64,000 nucleotides of DNA from Pomacea canaliculata (taxonomy: Eukaryota; Mollusca; Gastropoda; Architaenioglossa; Ampullariidae): positions 3,312,016 through 3,376,015 of the forward strand of contig NC_037590.1 of assembly GCF_003073045.1 (NCBI RefSeq). The letters are read 5' to 3'. The notes under the pieces were generated by a model, which was given only the letters and a program-made list of their open reading frames with translations, was not told where the DNA came from and ran no database searches. The translations under genes and the position numbers were made by a program. Below, piece after piece: positions 25,521 to 38,420 of the stretch. Position 1 is the stretch's first letter, and each line of letters begins with the position of its first letter.

Positions 25521-27954
25521 GATTGTGAGAGAAAGTGTGTGCGTATGTAAGCAGGCCAGCGGAAAAGTAGAGCTAATAAATAAATACACAAAAGGAAAGT
25601 AAATAGGTGGAGAGTAAGGGGAAATGTAAATATACTCCAGAGATCATTTCACAAGTGTATTTGTGGCCGAGGTGCCAAGACAGCTCCTTGAGCACGTGAG
25701 ACTGGCAATTAATTTTAGCAAAGAGAAGACTAATGATGTGAGAGCAGGGAACACAGACGCCTCGGGGCGATGTTTAATGAACCGGAAACTGCTGTCTATT
25801 TGTTCTTGGTCTGATCCCTCAGGTGCTTACAGTTCCGGCTGCTTCCTTGGTTGTAACTGCACTCAAGCACGTACGTACGCATGCACACACACACAATCTC
25901 TCTTTCTCTTAACAACACACATAGTCAGGCAGGTGCACGCGAACTCCCAGACACAAACAAACGATGTGAAACACCCGGATGGCCACTTACACACCAGCCT
26001 GAGAACATTTATGACAATACAGGTTTCAGTGACTGTCTGCACCCACATCAGTGATGAAGCTGGTCGTGATCGAGTGTTAAAGAAGATGTAGATGATGTTT
26101 TGTTGGATATACACGTAGAGCATAAAGATAAAGAATGTAATTTAAGTGACTAATACAGGTAACAGATAAAGTTAATATTGGAACAGAAAGACAAAAGGAT
26201 GAACGAACGAACAAATTTATTCAACACCATAAGTAACAAAATAAATAAAAATGAAACAGAGAAGAAACGCTCTCTACCATAAGGGGAAAATAGTTTTTCA
26301 GAGTAAGAAATTCAGAGAAGAGAGTTGCAGGATTATAATAGAAAATTGTTATTGAAAGCTGCCGTCCTTTCATCGTGCTTCGAGTTGACGAAAGGTCGGC
26401 ATATTGTCCAACGGACCGAAGTAGCTAAATCCATGGCTAAGACTCCATTAAGGGCAACGAGGACCTGCACCGAGTAAACGCATTGACAAAAACTATAAAA
26501 TGGACAAAACTGTCTGGACAGAAACTAAGAACACGTTTGTAAAAAACAGAATAAAGTTTTTTTTTCAAGTCTGATTATCGAAGTGAAATGATGTTTGATT
26601 CCATCATCACAGACACGCAACCACTACATTTCCCCCACAATCTAAGGGCTGCTTTTTACTCACGAATCAAAACTAAACAAAGTAAAACAAAAACAAACCA
26701 AAAATGTTGAGATTTTAAGGCTACGGATGAACCAAGCACATATTTACTACAGCGAGGGCAGAGAAAGACTTTTCCATCACTTAATACTCGCGTGCGCCCT
26801 CGGACGTGCAAACAAAAAGCGAAAGAATCAAGACAATGAAATGAGCCAAGGAAACGAGCCTGACAAGGCAAATCCACTTTGTTCTTGCTAGCATTACGTG
26901 GACGAGTCGCATGAGCAATCATCCGTGTTCACAAATTAGCGGCTGTTTGCGAAAGATTATTATTAATGAACAACACCCGACCATGTATTCGGATTGATCT
27001 CGCTCTTCTAATACACACATGGATTAGGAACAGGAAAACCGTTTAAAAAAATGCCCTTAACATTTCAGGACATAATGTCTGAAATTACTGTATAAAAGAA
27101 AGAAAGAAAGAAAAATCTTTCGGGTGTATGTGACTTAATTTTTTTTTTATTTTGTCTTTTCCTTATGTCGATTATAATCTATTAATCTATTGCTTTCAAA
27201 GTGGTGACGTGGTACAATCTTGTGGAGCCATAATATGATAAGCATAATAACCACAAAGGAAATTTGATTACTTCCTGTTAATCTAGCAAGAAACAGAAAG
27301 AAAGACAGTGAGTGAAATTAAAAAAGAAAGAAAAAAGACAAAAATTCTTATATTCAGTTTGCTTTTATAACAACTATTATCCATCGACTTTTCTAGCACA
27401 GGTACAGTTCCTGCAACCTTTCTCAAAAATCTTTATCGCCTTCATCTGAAAATCAGCAGAATAGCACACACAACATTAGGTCTCCATGGCACACGACTTT
27501 GCAATTTTGAAGCAAGGTTTCCTCAAGAGACAGAGATTGATTATCTTTTTGCAATAGTTGTTACCTCCATGAATATATGCGCTAAACCTATTCTGTATTT
27601 TCCCATTTAAATGTGGATGTTCCTAACCTACATTGTTGTAATTGAATTTAAGGTATGTATAGCTTCTTGAAGAAATCTTTGGTAAATTTTTATGCCAAGA
27701 AGCAAACACATAATAATTTTAGCAAACCTTAAACTACAAAATGGCGTCACGAGATTGCACACATTAAATATCTCACACAGCTCACCTAAAGCAATAGCCA
27801 AACATTGCTAAGGTAAATTTTTATTGCTATCTTTTAAGCATGATGAAAAATTAAGTAATGAGCATTGAAGCACAGCAAACAGTAGGACACAGACATTATT
27901 TACATGTCAATCTTCTTGTCGAAAAGTGATACATGAAGTACAGTCTAACCTAAC
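25521..27954. other. Intergenic, no gene seen
   Basis: AT-rich sequence with small GAAA-type runs near 27098-27115 and short ORFs only. Nothing supports a gene, RNA gene or recognisable element. Confidence 0.55.
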
Positions 27955-28920
27955 ACCCTCGCGGGAAACATCAAAGAGGTGGTAATGTCAACAGCCCAGA
28001 AAGTTCTAGAGCAACATAGGAATAAGAAACATCCATGGGTCACAGATGACATTCTAGATCTCTGTGATTAAAGGAGGGCCTTGAAGATAGACACGAAAAC
28101 CGAAGCAATTACAAGATTAAAGAAGTCAACTGTGCCATCAAGAAAGGAATGAAACATACCCCTCCCCCCCCCAAAAAAAAAAAAAAAAGGAAACAACAGT
28201 GCCAGAACTACAGAACCATAAACTTTATCAGCAACCCAAGCAAGGTCGTGCTGAAGATCATACAAAACCCCATCAAAACCCCCGCAGAGAAGTTGCTAGA
28301 AGAACAGTTCATCCTGTACAGGACCTGCTGACTATCACCTACAATAGATAAGTGTGGCGGGCCCTGTCAGCTGCCGCGTCTATCCATGTGATCTCCCAAC
28401 GACAGGTGCTGGTCATGGGACGACTGACTGACTGACGTCCGTCAAAAATCTCTTGCAAAACCTTCCTAGCAGATTGACAAATAGAATGCACATGGTACGG
28501 ACAGCAGCATTGACAAGTGCAAAGTCATGACTAACACAAACGCCAACGGCAACGCAAAGGTCTACATAAAAGGAGCACAACTTTTGGAGGGGAACAGCTG
28601 ATAGTACTTGGGGGACTCCCCTTCTAAAGACGACAACTGCAAGCAGACATCCGTATCAGGGTCCCAACAGCAACCAGCAATGACCAGGCCAGGCTGGAAG
28701 CCTTTGACAACGTAACAGCGAGAGTTTTGTTACCCCATACACCCCGTACAAGTCCTTCGTGGCCTCCCTCCTGCTGTACGGATTTGAGTAGACTCTGCTT
28801 GCCGATATAGAGGATAATCCAGGCATTAAAGAACACGTGCCTGAGGACGTTGCTGTGATTCCCGACCAAGGAGCTCAAAACCATGCATGTATGCGAAAAT
28901 GACATTTATTTTATGAACAC
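27955..28920 (+). mobile_element. Degenerate LINE relic(s), endonuclease/reverse-transcriptase pieces out of order
   Basis: Plus-strand frames show short LINE ORF2 blocks. At 27985-28065 STAQKVLEQHRNKKHPWVTD precedes DILDLCD. At 28200-28320 QNYRTINFISNPSKVVLKII is the classic reverse-transcriptase start. At 28346-28440 ALSAAASIHVISQRQ ends in a TGAC-repeat tail. At 28490-28900 KVYIKGAQLLEG, KSFVASLLLYGFE and LLADIED resemble the later palm/thumb region. The 3'-end-like block lies before the thumb block, so the region is two fused copies or a rearranged one. Many stops and shifts show it is inactive. Confidence 0.75.
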
Positions 28921-28985
28921 GGAAGGCTAAAATAACCGCATTAAAGCCACATTAATAGATTTGCGTTGTAACAAGAGCAGGCAAA

Positions 28986-28991
28986 TTTATT
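28986..28991 (-). terminator. Polyadenylation signal AATAAA of gene 3
   Basis: TTTATT on the plus strand, AATAAA on the transcript, 102 bases after the gene 3 stop codon. It is the only canonical hexamer in that first stretch of 3' flank and lies just before the LINE relic. Confidence 0.6.
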
Positions 28992-29092
28992 TGGCGTTAG
29001 TTACAAATTTTGGCACAAAAATAAGCTAGTTTCTTGTCTTAAAGCAATATTTTTGTTTTGTCATTGGACCTCTACTGTCACCATGGCAACAT

Positions 29093-32000
29093 TCATATCA
29101 GTTCCACATGAAGACAGTTGTTTACATGACCCTTGGCTGCTTTTGTGTCGCCAACTTTGTTCAGTTTCATGTGTCTGCCGTTTTCGTGAGCTGGTCTAGT
29201 CTCGGTTTCCGCGCTGTCACATTTGTCAATGGTGTCGCTAAGTTTTCGCCCAATCTCTGGCTCCACCCAGCTTTTCCTTCCTCGTGCGGTAGTGCTCCTG
29301 GTGTCTTCTGGCGACGGCTTAAAGATCATAAACTTCATATGGTTCCAAAGCAGTGAAAACTTAGGCTTGGCGAAAGCAATTTCCAGCACTTTGATCAGGA
29401 CGGCCACCAGAGCGACGCCCAGGAAAATGCAGAAGATTCCGGACAGCGACTGAAGGTCAAGCTCCTTGGCATCACTAGTTCGGCTGTTGGTGTCACAAGA
29501 ATCAGCGCTAGACCACCATATCTGCTTCCACTTGTCAATCAACCCAGCTTCCTGCATCTTCATGATACTGTGGAAACCAAAAGGTAAAGGAAAATGAAGC
29601 GAAAAAGTCTTGCTTATGTTAAGATAAACTCCGTTTAAGCTAAAGGCGAGGTTACACCGGCCGTACCGACAAGTAAACTGAAAATGGTTTTCAACGGGAA
29701 AAAGACCTCAACGCACTCCTTCAGTCATTGTTCATCTTCTTAGAATAACCAGGTTCAGGATGCGCAGAGTAGTGCGAGGGGCTAGTCTCTATTTGACTCT
29801 ATTTGCACTAAATACAAATGTGTAGGACCTGCCATCATGTAAGGATCAGCCAAGGAAGTATTGAACAGTCAAAAGATAATGTTTGTCAAGTGTCACAAGA
29901 TAATATTTATCAAAGATCACAATAAATGGCTCTCTCACGTAATGGATCTCTACAGATGGTAATTACTCGCTGACATTAATGGGAGTTGTTTTTTCATGCT
30001 GTTAGACTCTAATCTTTGGCGATGTTCTTACAACCCATTGTTTTCTGCACATTACGTCTTTTGCGTAAGATAGGAAATTGATTATATTCTCAGTACAGAG
30101 CTCTTGGTAACACGAATCTTACAAGGTATTTGTGGCAATCACCGAGAAGTAAGCAGGCAAGTACAGACGGTGAGTAAGCGAGTAAACTTTAGTAACCGGT
30201 CGAATAAAAAAGGAAAGACAGTGAACGGACGAGCAGTGCGTGCCCACGCTTACTAAAGCAAAGTATCGTGAAACAAAATCGTCTGGATATGGTCATGCGT
30301 CAGGAACCTAGGCTCACGCTGTTCACTTTCTCTTTTTCTTAGTTTGCTCTTCCAGCTGCATGCTTTTTTGTTTGTGCATCCCTGTCCGTAGGTCTGCTAG
30401 TCAGTATGTCTCTGGCTGCCAGTCTGTCTAGTTCAGGATGACGACAATGACTTTCATGACAGTGTTTACGACGCAAGGAGACAATTACTCACTTATAATT
30501 AACTACGTCTAGATACGGGGCCTTTTCAGGCAGGACAAATCCGAAACCTCCGGTGTTGAAGATCTCCTTGGCGAGGGCATACGAGCTGCAGTTCTCGAGC
30601 ATGATGTACTCCAGTTGACTGGCGTCTGTGATGAAGGCATAGTGCTGGTGCAGCACATACCTCTCTGCCTCCAGGTTGCTCTTCACCACTGGCATGTTGC
30701 TCATCTTGTACCATACCTCTCTATACACAGGGTTGTCAGCATTCTGAAATGAAAGGTTATTTTCTCTTGTTTACAATCGCAAGCTGTTAAATTACACAAA
30801 AAAGTCCCCAACCGAGTAGTCATGGTGATTATCAGTCTGCTGCAAAATCTGAAGCCACCTTATTCAGTGACTCATAAAGTTTGAAAGGAGCTAGGGTAAA
30901 GGTAAAGAAAACGGCCTAGGTAAAGGTAAAGGGTAGTGGTAGTAAACTGACGAGGTTCACCGTGTCGAGAGTGCGGCATGCGGAACCCATCTCCGCCCGC
31001 TGCCTTGAACTTTCTTTGATATATCAAGTACCCGTATGCTACGTGCGCATGTAACATGCGCAGGCCCAAAAGAGTCTGAGGCAAGCAACGCTCTACTCTG
31101 AAGTTGAATGCACCAGTCACCAGGCCCCGGTGCCTTTTTGAAATAAGTACTATGAAAATCTGCAGATGATAATGTGTTATGGATTGTAAATATCAGAACA
31201 AAAATGTGTCAAGAGAAGTTACATTTTTCTCGATTTTTTTAAAAGAAAGGCTGGAAGACATAACACACGAGAAGACTGAGAAAGCCCCGCATATTATTTC
31301 ATTAGACCGCAACTACAATGTCTTAAAATCATGGCAACTTCAGATGAAGTGCAGTCTTGTGGAGCAAATGATTTACAATGTCGTCGTCCAATTCTTCACA
31401 AAAATCAGCCAACTGTAACGGCTTTACTCGGGTCGTTAGCGATGACGCGTTGATCTTTCTATCGTAGTCCTGTAAATTAAAAATTGAGCCATGGATATTG
31501 GAAATTTCGATAAAAATCACACGTTGTTTGTTTAATAAGCGATTTAAGAGAAAACTCGTTTTCTGCGTTCATAAGGGAAAAGTGATATCTGGTGTTTTCA
31601 TGTGAAAGTATCATACAAAAGTGTGCGAATCGAATTTAAAAGATGGTTGCGAACACTTTATAAACGATATTTGCTTTCAAGCAGCGTTTACCTTGTTCAA
31701 TTGAGAGTGTGTGTGTCTTTCAGTCGTTGTATCCGTAGTTCGTGTCTATCCTTGCATCTTCTATCCATATCCTTGTTTTACCTCTCGTTTTCAATGCCAT
31801 TCAATAATTTATGTGCAAGTGAAGAGCTGTCGTTTTCTTCTTATTCTCAATGAATTACATTACATGCCATGGATAAGATAACAGGACAAGGAAAACATCG
31901 GATAAAACTCGAGCACTTTACATAAGTAACGAAAATGACAGGAGATGACATTCACCTGTTCTACTTTTCATTGCAGATGAGTATTTTTGAATTCTTTCCC

Positions 32001-35000
32001 CTGGTGTGAAATCTCTTAATTAAAGGTAAATTGAGTTGCGGTGTTGTAACGCACCGGAGGCTTGCAGTGTTTATCATTCAGTGGAGAGGAGAAAGCAAAC
32101 AGCCAGCTGAGCAGCTCCAGTCCTAACGTTTCTCGCTCTCAACCACCTTTGGGCCAGATGATCGACATTTTTGCAGGCTGATAAAATTGATTTGGAGACA
32201 AAACTGAATCTGTCAAAGCAAACTTTCTTTATTCTGCCTAACATGTTTGGGTTTTCCTCTGCTTCCACTTTCTTCTCTTTTCCTCCTAAACATGGAAAAC
32301 TTCGACAAGTACACAAACACACACACACATAGACACATAGATACATAGGTACAAACACAAACAATCGCAAAGTGAGGATTTAGATATAAGGATAAGTATA
32401 CAGGATTTCTACTCTTCCCTTACTTTCTTGCCTGACATTTCCCCCCTACCCTCCCAGCTCTCTCTCTCTCTCGCTCCCTCTCTGCTTCAAAGAACGTGTT
32501 TCACTCCCCTGATAGTGTCTCCTGATACAGGAGAGCCATGCTACTATCTGGGTATCTACGACTGTTCCGCTTTCATGGCGCGGATTGCTTTTTTATGCTC
32601 GCTACGTGTTTCCGCCTCAACACGAAGCTTTGATCGTTAGGGCTGCACGTGCCAGCCTCGTCATGTTAGTTCCAGGAGACTGCAAGGAAAGGAACGATTT
32701 CCTCATCAAGCTGCTGCCCTACGGTCACGTAGCTCGAACGTACTTTGACGTACTTTACATCACATTCCCTCCTATGCAAGCGAACTTGGGTATGGTTAAA
32801 TGATCAAGGTGCTCAATCATCTGTTGTACTGCCTGCCTGACACAAAAAAAGCTGGTTATGGTAAAAGTTTCTACTAAAGAATGAAGGCAAATGAGCAGCT
32901 ATGACGTCGCTGATTAATGATACGTCCTGATAATAATGTAGAAACTTAATGAAAACGTTTGTTGTTGGGTTAAGGAGCTAAATTATTGTAAGGAGAGTTG
33001 AAAAAAATAAGAAAAGCTTGCGCGAGTTTTTTTTTTTTTTTTTTTTTGGCAGGATTTGGTCAGCAAAATAGCTCACTGTTCCTACAGATACTCCTTACAG
33101 CCAGATTTTGGTAGTGTGATGGCTGACTGTTCATGTAGAACCCCTTCACATCATTGCGTTTAACAATCTGCTCATTAGGAACGGTGGGTCGGCTGCTTGA
33201 TGAAAGCGTGGGTGAAAAAAAAAACAATAAACGCAATCCACTAAACAACGTTTTGGCGGGTCAATAGAACGCGGGTCGACAATGTTTTAAATGAAAACAT
33301 TTACCGATATTACAGAACCCACTAAAACAAACAAACCAACACGTGTCACCTGAAGTACACAAGAGCATGCAAACTGACAACAGACCTGAAACAAGGTGTA
33401 GGGGTTAGAGCCCTGCTTGACCAGAGGCCGGAGGTCAGAGGACTCAGCGAGTTCGGTCAAGGAGTTGACGGGGCTGCCTTCGATGGTGACGGTGAGAAAT
33501 GCGGCGAGGTTGGCAGTGTAGGTGGAACTCATTAGAATGGTGAAAAGCCACCAAAACCCCACGAGACACCTGGCTGAGACACTGCGAGGGTGTGGATCTC
33601 CACCTGCACATATTGTTAAAGCAAATGCACTCGCTGAGACATGTTCCGAAACAAAATACAAGGGGTTAATTGGAATAAAGTAAAACATGCTAGCCGAAAT
33701 TAAATACCTAGCTGACCTCCGTTGCACTGAAACTAAATACATGGAAATTAAAAACATCAATGGGATGCATTGAACTGAAAAAAATGAGGGAATGATACTG
33801 ACTGTAAAGGTAAAAAAATAAAATAGAGTTGCCTTACTTGAAAACACCAACTGAAATCGAAGACACCTACTGTAGTTAAGTATACGAACTAACATAAAAT
33901 GCACTAAGCTGACAGGAAATAAATAACTAAACTGACCGAAATCCAAATATAATGACCGATATGAAACATACTGACACGCGTAATGGCACACACAGCAGAT
34001 GGTTCACAAACAGAATACAATTAAAATAAATGTACTAAACTGACCAAATAATACAGTGACTGAGAGTAAATACTGTGTGTGAATTACTTTACTTAAATAC
34101 ATCCAATGAAACTGATGCTAAGACAGATTACTCTCGCCTTTGAGCTTTTAGTTCAGGTTGTTGGGTAGTGAAATGTTGAAGATCTCGGTTTTGTTGAGAC
34201 ACACACACACAACTCATACAGAAATACAACTCTTTCCCTCGTCCCCCCCCCCCAACCTCACCATGCACACAGTCCCTGGCTTAGATAAGTTAGACAAACA
34301 CTTTAGCTCTCACACACTCTCACTAACTCTCACAAACACTCACTCGCTTCTACATGTACAATACCTCGCTCACCCACTTTAAACAGAGACATTCTCTTAT
34401 TCACACATTCTCTCACTCTTTCTCGTACACATCTGTCTACCCATCTCACACACATTCTCTGCCACAGAGAGAGAGAACCTCCTCACCTTGCTCTACATAT
34501 GAGCCATAGATAAGCCAGAAGCTGCCGAGGAGGCCCAGCTGAGTGTTACCATTCACGTTTCTGGAAGAGAAGGGGCTGGTCTTCTCGATGACGTACAGAC
34601 TCAGGCTGGCGATGATGACTGCAGCGACGAGGGCGCACCAGACGAGCGGCTTCAACGGCGTGAACATTTTGAACATACTCTGGGCGTTGGAGTCCGGGCG
34701 CTTGGTCAGAATGCCCAGCCCGTCCTCCATGAAGGGCTTGGTGAAGTCTATTACACTTTCTCTCGTGGATGTAATAGAAATAGGACCAATTCCAATATCG
34801 GCTTCCTGAACAGCATTAACAGCAGGATGAAGAATAAGACAAACAACTCAATAATGTTAAAATGATCAAGGTATATTACTGGGCATTAAAGTGTTTTTCT
34901 TTTCATAAATTTGTCTTGCCTTATATCTATTTCCGTACAGTTGTTCTGCTTGTGGTTTACATCAAGGTAATCACATACTTACTCCGCTTAGTACCATCCC

Positions 35001-38000
35001 TATAACCCCTGTCCACAATCCATTCTTTCCAGGTGCACCCCACTCTTGATCCTTCGGCTCAACAAACTCGCACCTAACGGAGGGCAATTGAAACACATTG
35101 TCCTTTGAGTTAACAGCATCAAGTAACTATAGCTCATTTTTACTTCCCCAAAACCTTTGCAAAGTCGTGAAATTCTGTGTGAAATGATGCAAAAATAAAC
35201 GCATAAGCGACTCAAAAATAAAGAAATTATTTTCTACTGTTAGCCTCAGTTTTGTGAGTTCATTGCGTGCTTGTGTATTTTGTGATGCCAGTGTAAACTG
35301 AGACCATATTGACTTATCACAAGCTATCATGATTGGCTATGCAACACAGATATTTGTCACAAACGATATTATTGTCTCTAACACAGAAAGTGACGTGGGA
35401 ACAGCATTAGCCGCAAACACTGGCTGCAGTTTTTGGTTTTTGTTGATGCTGATGCTGACGTTGTTCTCCAAAGATAATGATGACGAGATAAGATGAAAAA
35501 ACAAAATACGTAACTGCCCGACACCAAAGATAACTAAAAAGTATAAAGAAATTTCTCTTTACATGCAATAGAAAAACTCAGGAACAACAAGTTCCGTACA
35601 ATCATTTTATTTAAGCCTTCTCCCACTTCACTTTCTAAGCAGCAGCTATAGTCTTTCGACTTGTTTAGCCCGCTACCAAGGTAACAAAAAGCTGAACTGG
35701 GGTTTCATCTCCTGTGCAAAACGCCCAAATCCTCTAGAATTTATTTATAAAAGAAATAAAGACAACCAATCAGGCAACGAATCTCAGGAGTTAAGGACAA
35801 ACCTGAACTTTAATACCGTGGCAAGCTCTCGTATGATGTCGACACAAAAGCCTTCGAAGATTATAGTCCCGTTCACCTTGCGCTTGCGTACAAACGGCTC
35901 AGCCTGAGTGGAAAGGAAGCGAGAGGGGAGAGGTGAGGTTGCAAGCTAAAAACATTCCTATCAATTTACACAAATTATGTGAGATGTCTAAAGGTGGAAA
36001 CAGGCATGACAGCATGACAACATGCACAAACACACTATTGCACGCATAAAAGAAGATTTTGCGACCATCCATTCATATATACACGAAGTCAGATATCCAT
36101 TCATACATCTACACACACTATTATTCTTCCAAACCCACACTGCGACATCGTTACATACATTTACATATCCATCCAGCCATGTATATATATATATACACAC
36201 ACAGACATAATAAGTGCACACACACACACACAGATAAAAGTGCCACTATCCGATCACTTATCCAATGTGCATTCTTCTGTCCATCAATATACCTATCCAC
36301 ACATACAGACACATATACGATTCCCACGATTAGAAGAATTATGCGACTGGAATGTACTTCTCGAGTTGCTATTCGAAGGCTTTTGTTGCCAAAGTCCCGA
36401 AAAATGTTGCGGAAAAGTGGTTCGGATGCCGTCTGAAGTCCAGAATACGATGACCAAGAACCCACGGAAACCAGAGTGGAATGCTCGGATTCTGTGCTGC
36501 AGATGGAGTATTTTGCGTCAGAGAAGCTGCTGAAAATGTCTGCGAGAAGATCCTCTACTACTACTGTCTTGGTTGTCTGAAAGATTGTAAAGACTCCCTT
36601 ACAGCGAGAAGACTGGCAAAGTCAATAAAAGCAAAAAGCAGTTTCATTGTATATAATATACATTTGATACACAGGTATTGCCATAGATATTTCCATAAAT
36701 AAAAATAAAACATCCATACATAAGAGGTACCAAGCCTTCTAAAACCCAGGTTTTAAAATCTAAACTAAAAACATAGCAGAAACCTAAATAAGCTAGAACT
36801 GAGCAACACTAGGAATATGGTAGCCAATTCAGTCCACTACCACGGACTTGAAAGCCTCCTTGGCAGCGATAGCAAGTGGCAGCAGGAGGAAAAGAGAGCA
36901 TCAGTACAGTACACCACCAATACGAGCTTGGCAGGCATCACAAAAGAGAAAAGCAGAAAAAGAGGGTACAAGCACAGTTCACCAGCAACATGATATTCCT
37001 TCATTTTCTCATTTTGTCTCGGGGAAACATCTTACTCCTGCTTCATCTGAGAAGCTCACCTGAGGTGACTGATGCTGAAAAGTGTTTGAAGTCTTGTGGC
37101 AGGTGGAATCGCTAGGCACGTTGTCTGCCGTGGCATTCAAGATGGTCATCACCACTGACTGGATTCCAAGCGTGATGGCTAGCTCCTCGATCTGAAGCAC
37201 CAGCGACTAAAATAAATTATAACCATCTCACACGTAAAACATATTTGTCTAAATTCAGTAAATTTGAGAAAACTACAAGAAAATAAATGCTGTGCACATA
37301 TGATCTCTAGATTTTAATCATCTAATGGGGGCAGTTAATGGCGGCAACAAAAATGCTTTCACATGTGAACTATATAGTACGCACGTGCAGCTTAATGAAT
37401 GAGACTGTAACACAACTTTAAACCTTTTGTAGGCCCTGTGTACATTTTTTTATAACCATTCTAGTATAAAGACGAAAACGAAACATGGAAAAGTATCGTA
37501 AACAATGACCGATAAAATAACCACATGGTCACGATAAAGGTTTTTATTTTTAATCTACAGACGTTACCCTGCTGTGTATTTGACTGGCGAACGTTTGTAT
37601 TTATTTGCTTCACACTGGCCAATTCAAATCTACGCATAGTCGTTTTGTCTTCAAATTTTTAACTTCTTCTTTTTTATATTCTGATCGAACTAACAAACGA
37701 GAATTAAGATCATCGAAAAAGGTAGCTTGGAAAACGTAGTCGGTCAGTCTCTTTGTGACGTGAACAGCTTAACAAGACGACCCTCGTATGTCACAAAATG
37801 ATTTGTCATTGTGCCGTTGTCAGCGACGTGGCAGAGCCATCCAAGTTTGTCACAGAAAACGTAGTTGAATGTACTGTATGATGCTATCATGCCTGCGTTT
37901 GCCTGGTGTCAGATCGAGGGCAAGTCTCGAATGCCGTGCTGCAGGGGTCACGTGACTGTCTGTCTGCAGACAATGGCTGGATGACAAGAATGTTGGTTTG

Positions 38001-38387
38001 ATTGCCTCCAAATGTTTCCAGCGGACTTATACAGCCGTCGTCAGGCAGAAAAATGATCCAGAAATGGTTGCTAGATAGTAGACCTTTCACCTCTGCCTGA
38101 ACACAGGGAAACAAATGTACAGATGTAAGTGTGCATAAGCAAGTCTTTATTATTTTATTTTATTTTATTTTTATTTGGTCTAGCTGAAAACAATGTTTCA
38201 ACGACAGTAACACATGGAATGAATGAGAGGTCTCACTGTCTAAAAATAATATTTTACCTAAGTGAAGAACACAAATAGTAGAAATTCAAGCTGCTGTTAT
38301 TTTTAAAAATAGTTTTGTAATATATTTAGGCAAACTACTGTAATACCTATAAGAAAATAAAGAATACAGTAGTAATGCTGCTGCTGC

Positions 38388-38420
<33 letters not shown>

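Larger units (their letters stand above)
29093..35903 (-). other. Gene 3 ligand-binding, pore, M3, S2, M4 and tail exons
   Basis: Exon 35803-35903 encodes [20 protein letters not shown]; 34983-35073 encodes [20 protein letters not shown]. Exon 34487-34805 has [20 protein letters not shown] (ligand Arg515), M1 ([17 protein letters not shown]) and the pore [14 protein letters not shown], placing Glu605 at the Q/R site. Exon 33386-33603 carries M3 and [11 protein letters not shown]. Exon 30493-30743 has [12 protein letters not shown] with Asp719 at the S2 ligand position. The last exon has DKWKQIWW, M4 ([20 protein letters not shown]) and a tail rich in Lys, Arg, Glu and Ser. Confidence 0.93.

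Noticed and set aside
29108-29453. Plus-strand ORFs of 76-82 codons
   Set aside because: Antisense shadows of the last exon of gene 3.
33287-33991. 234-codon minus-strand ORF
   Set aside because: Only its 3' part (33386-33603) is the real M3 exon of gene 3; the rest is intron read-through across the TGTGCAG acceptor.
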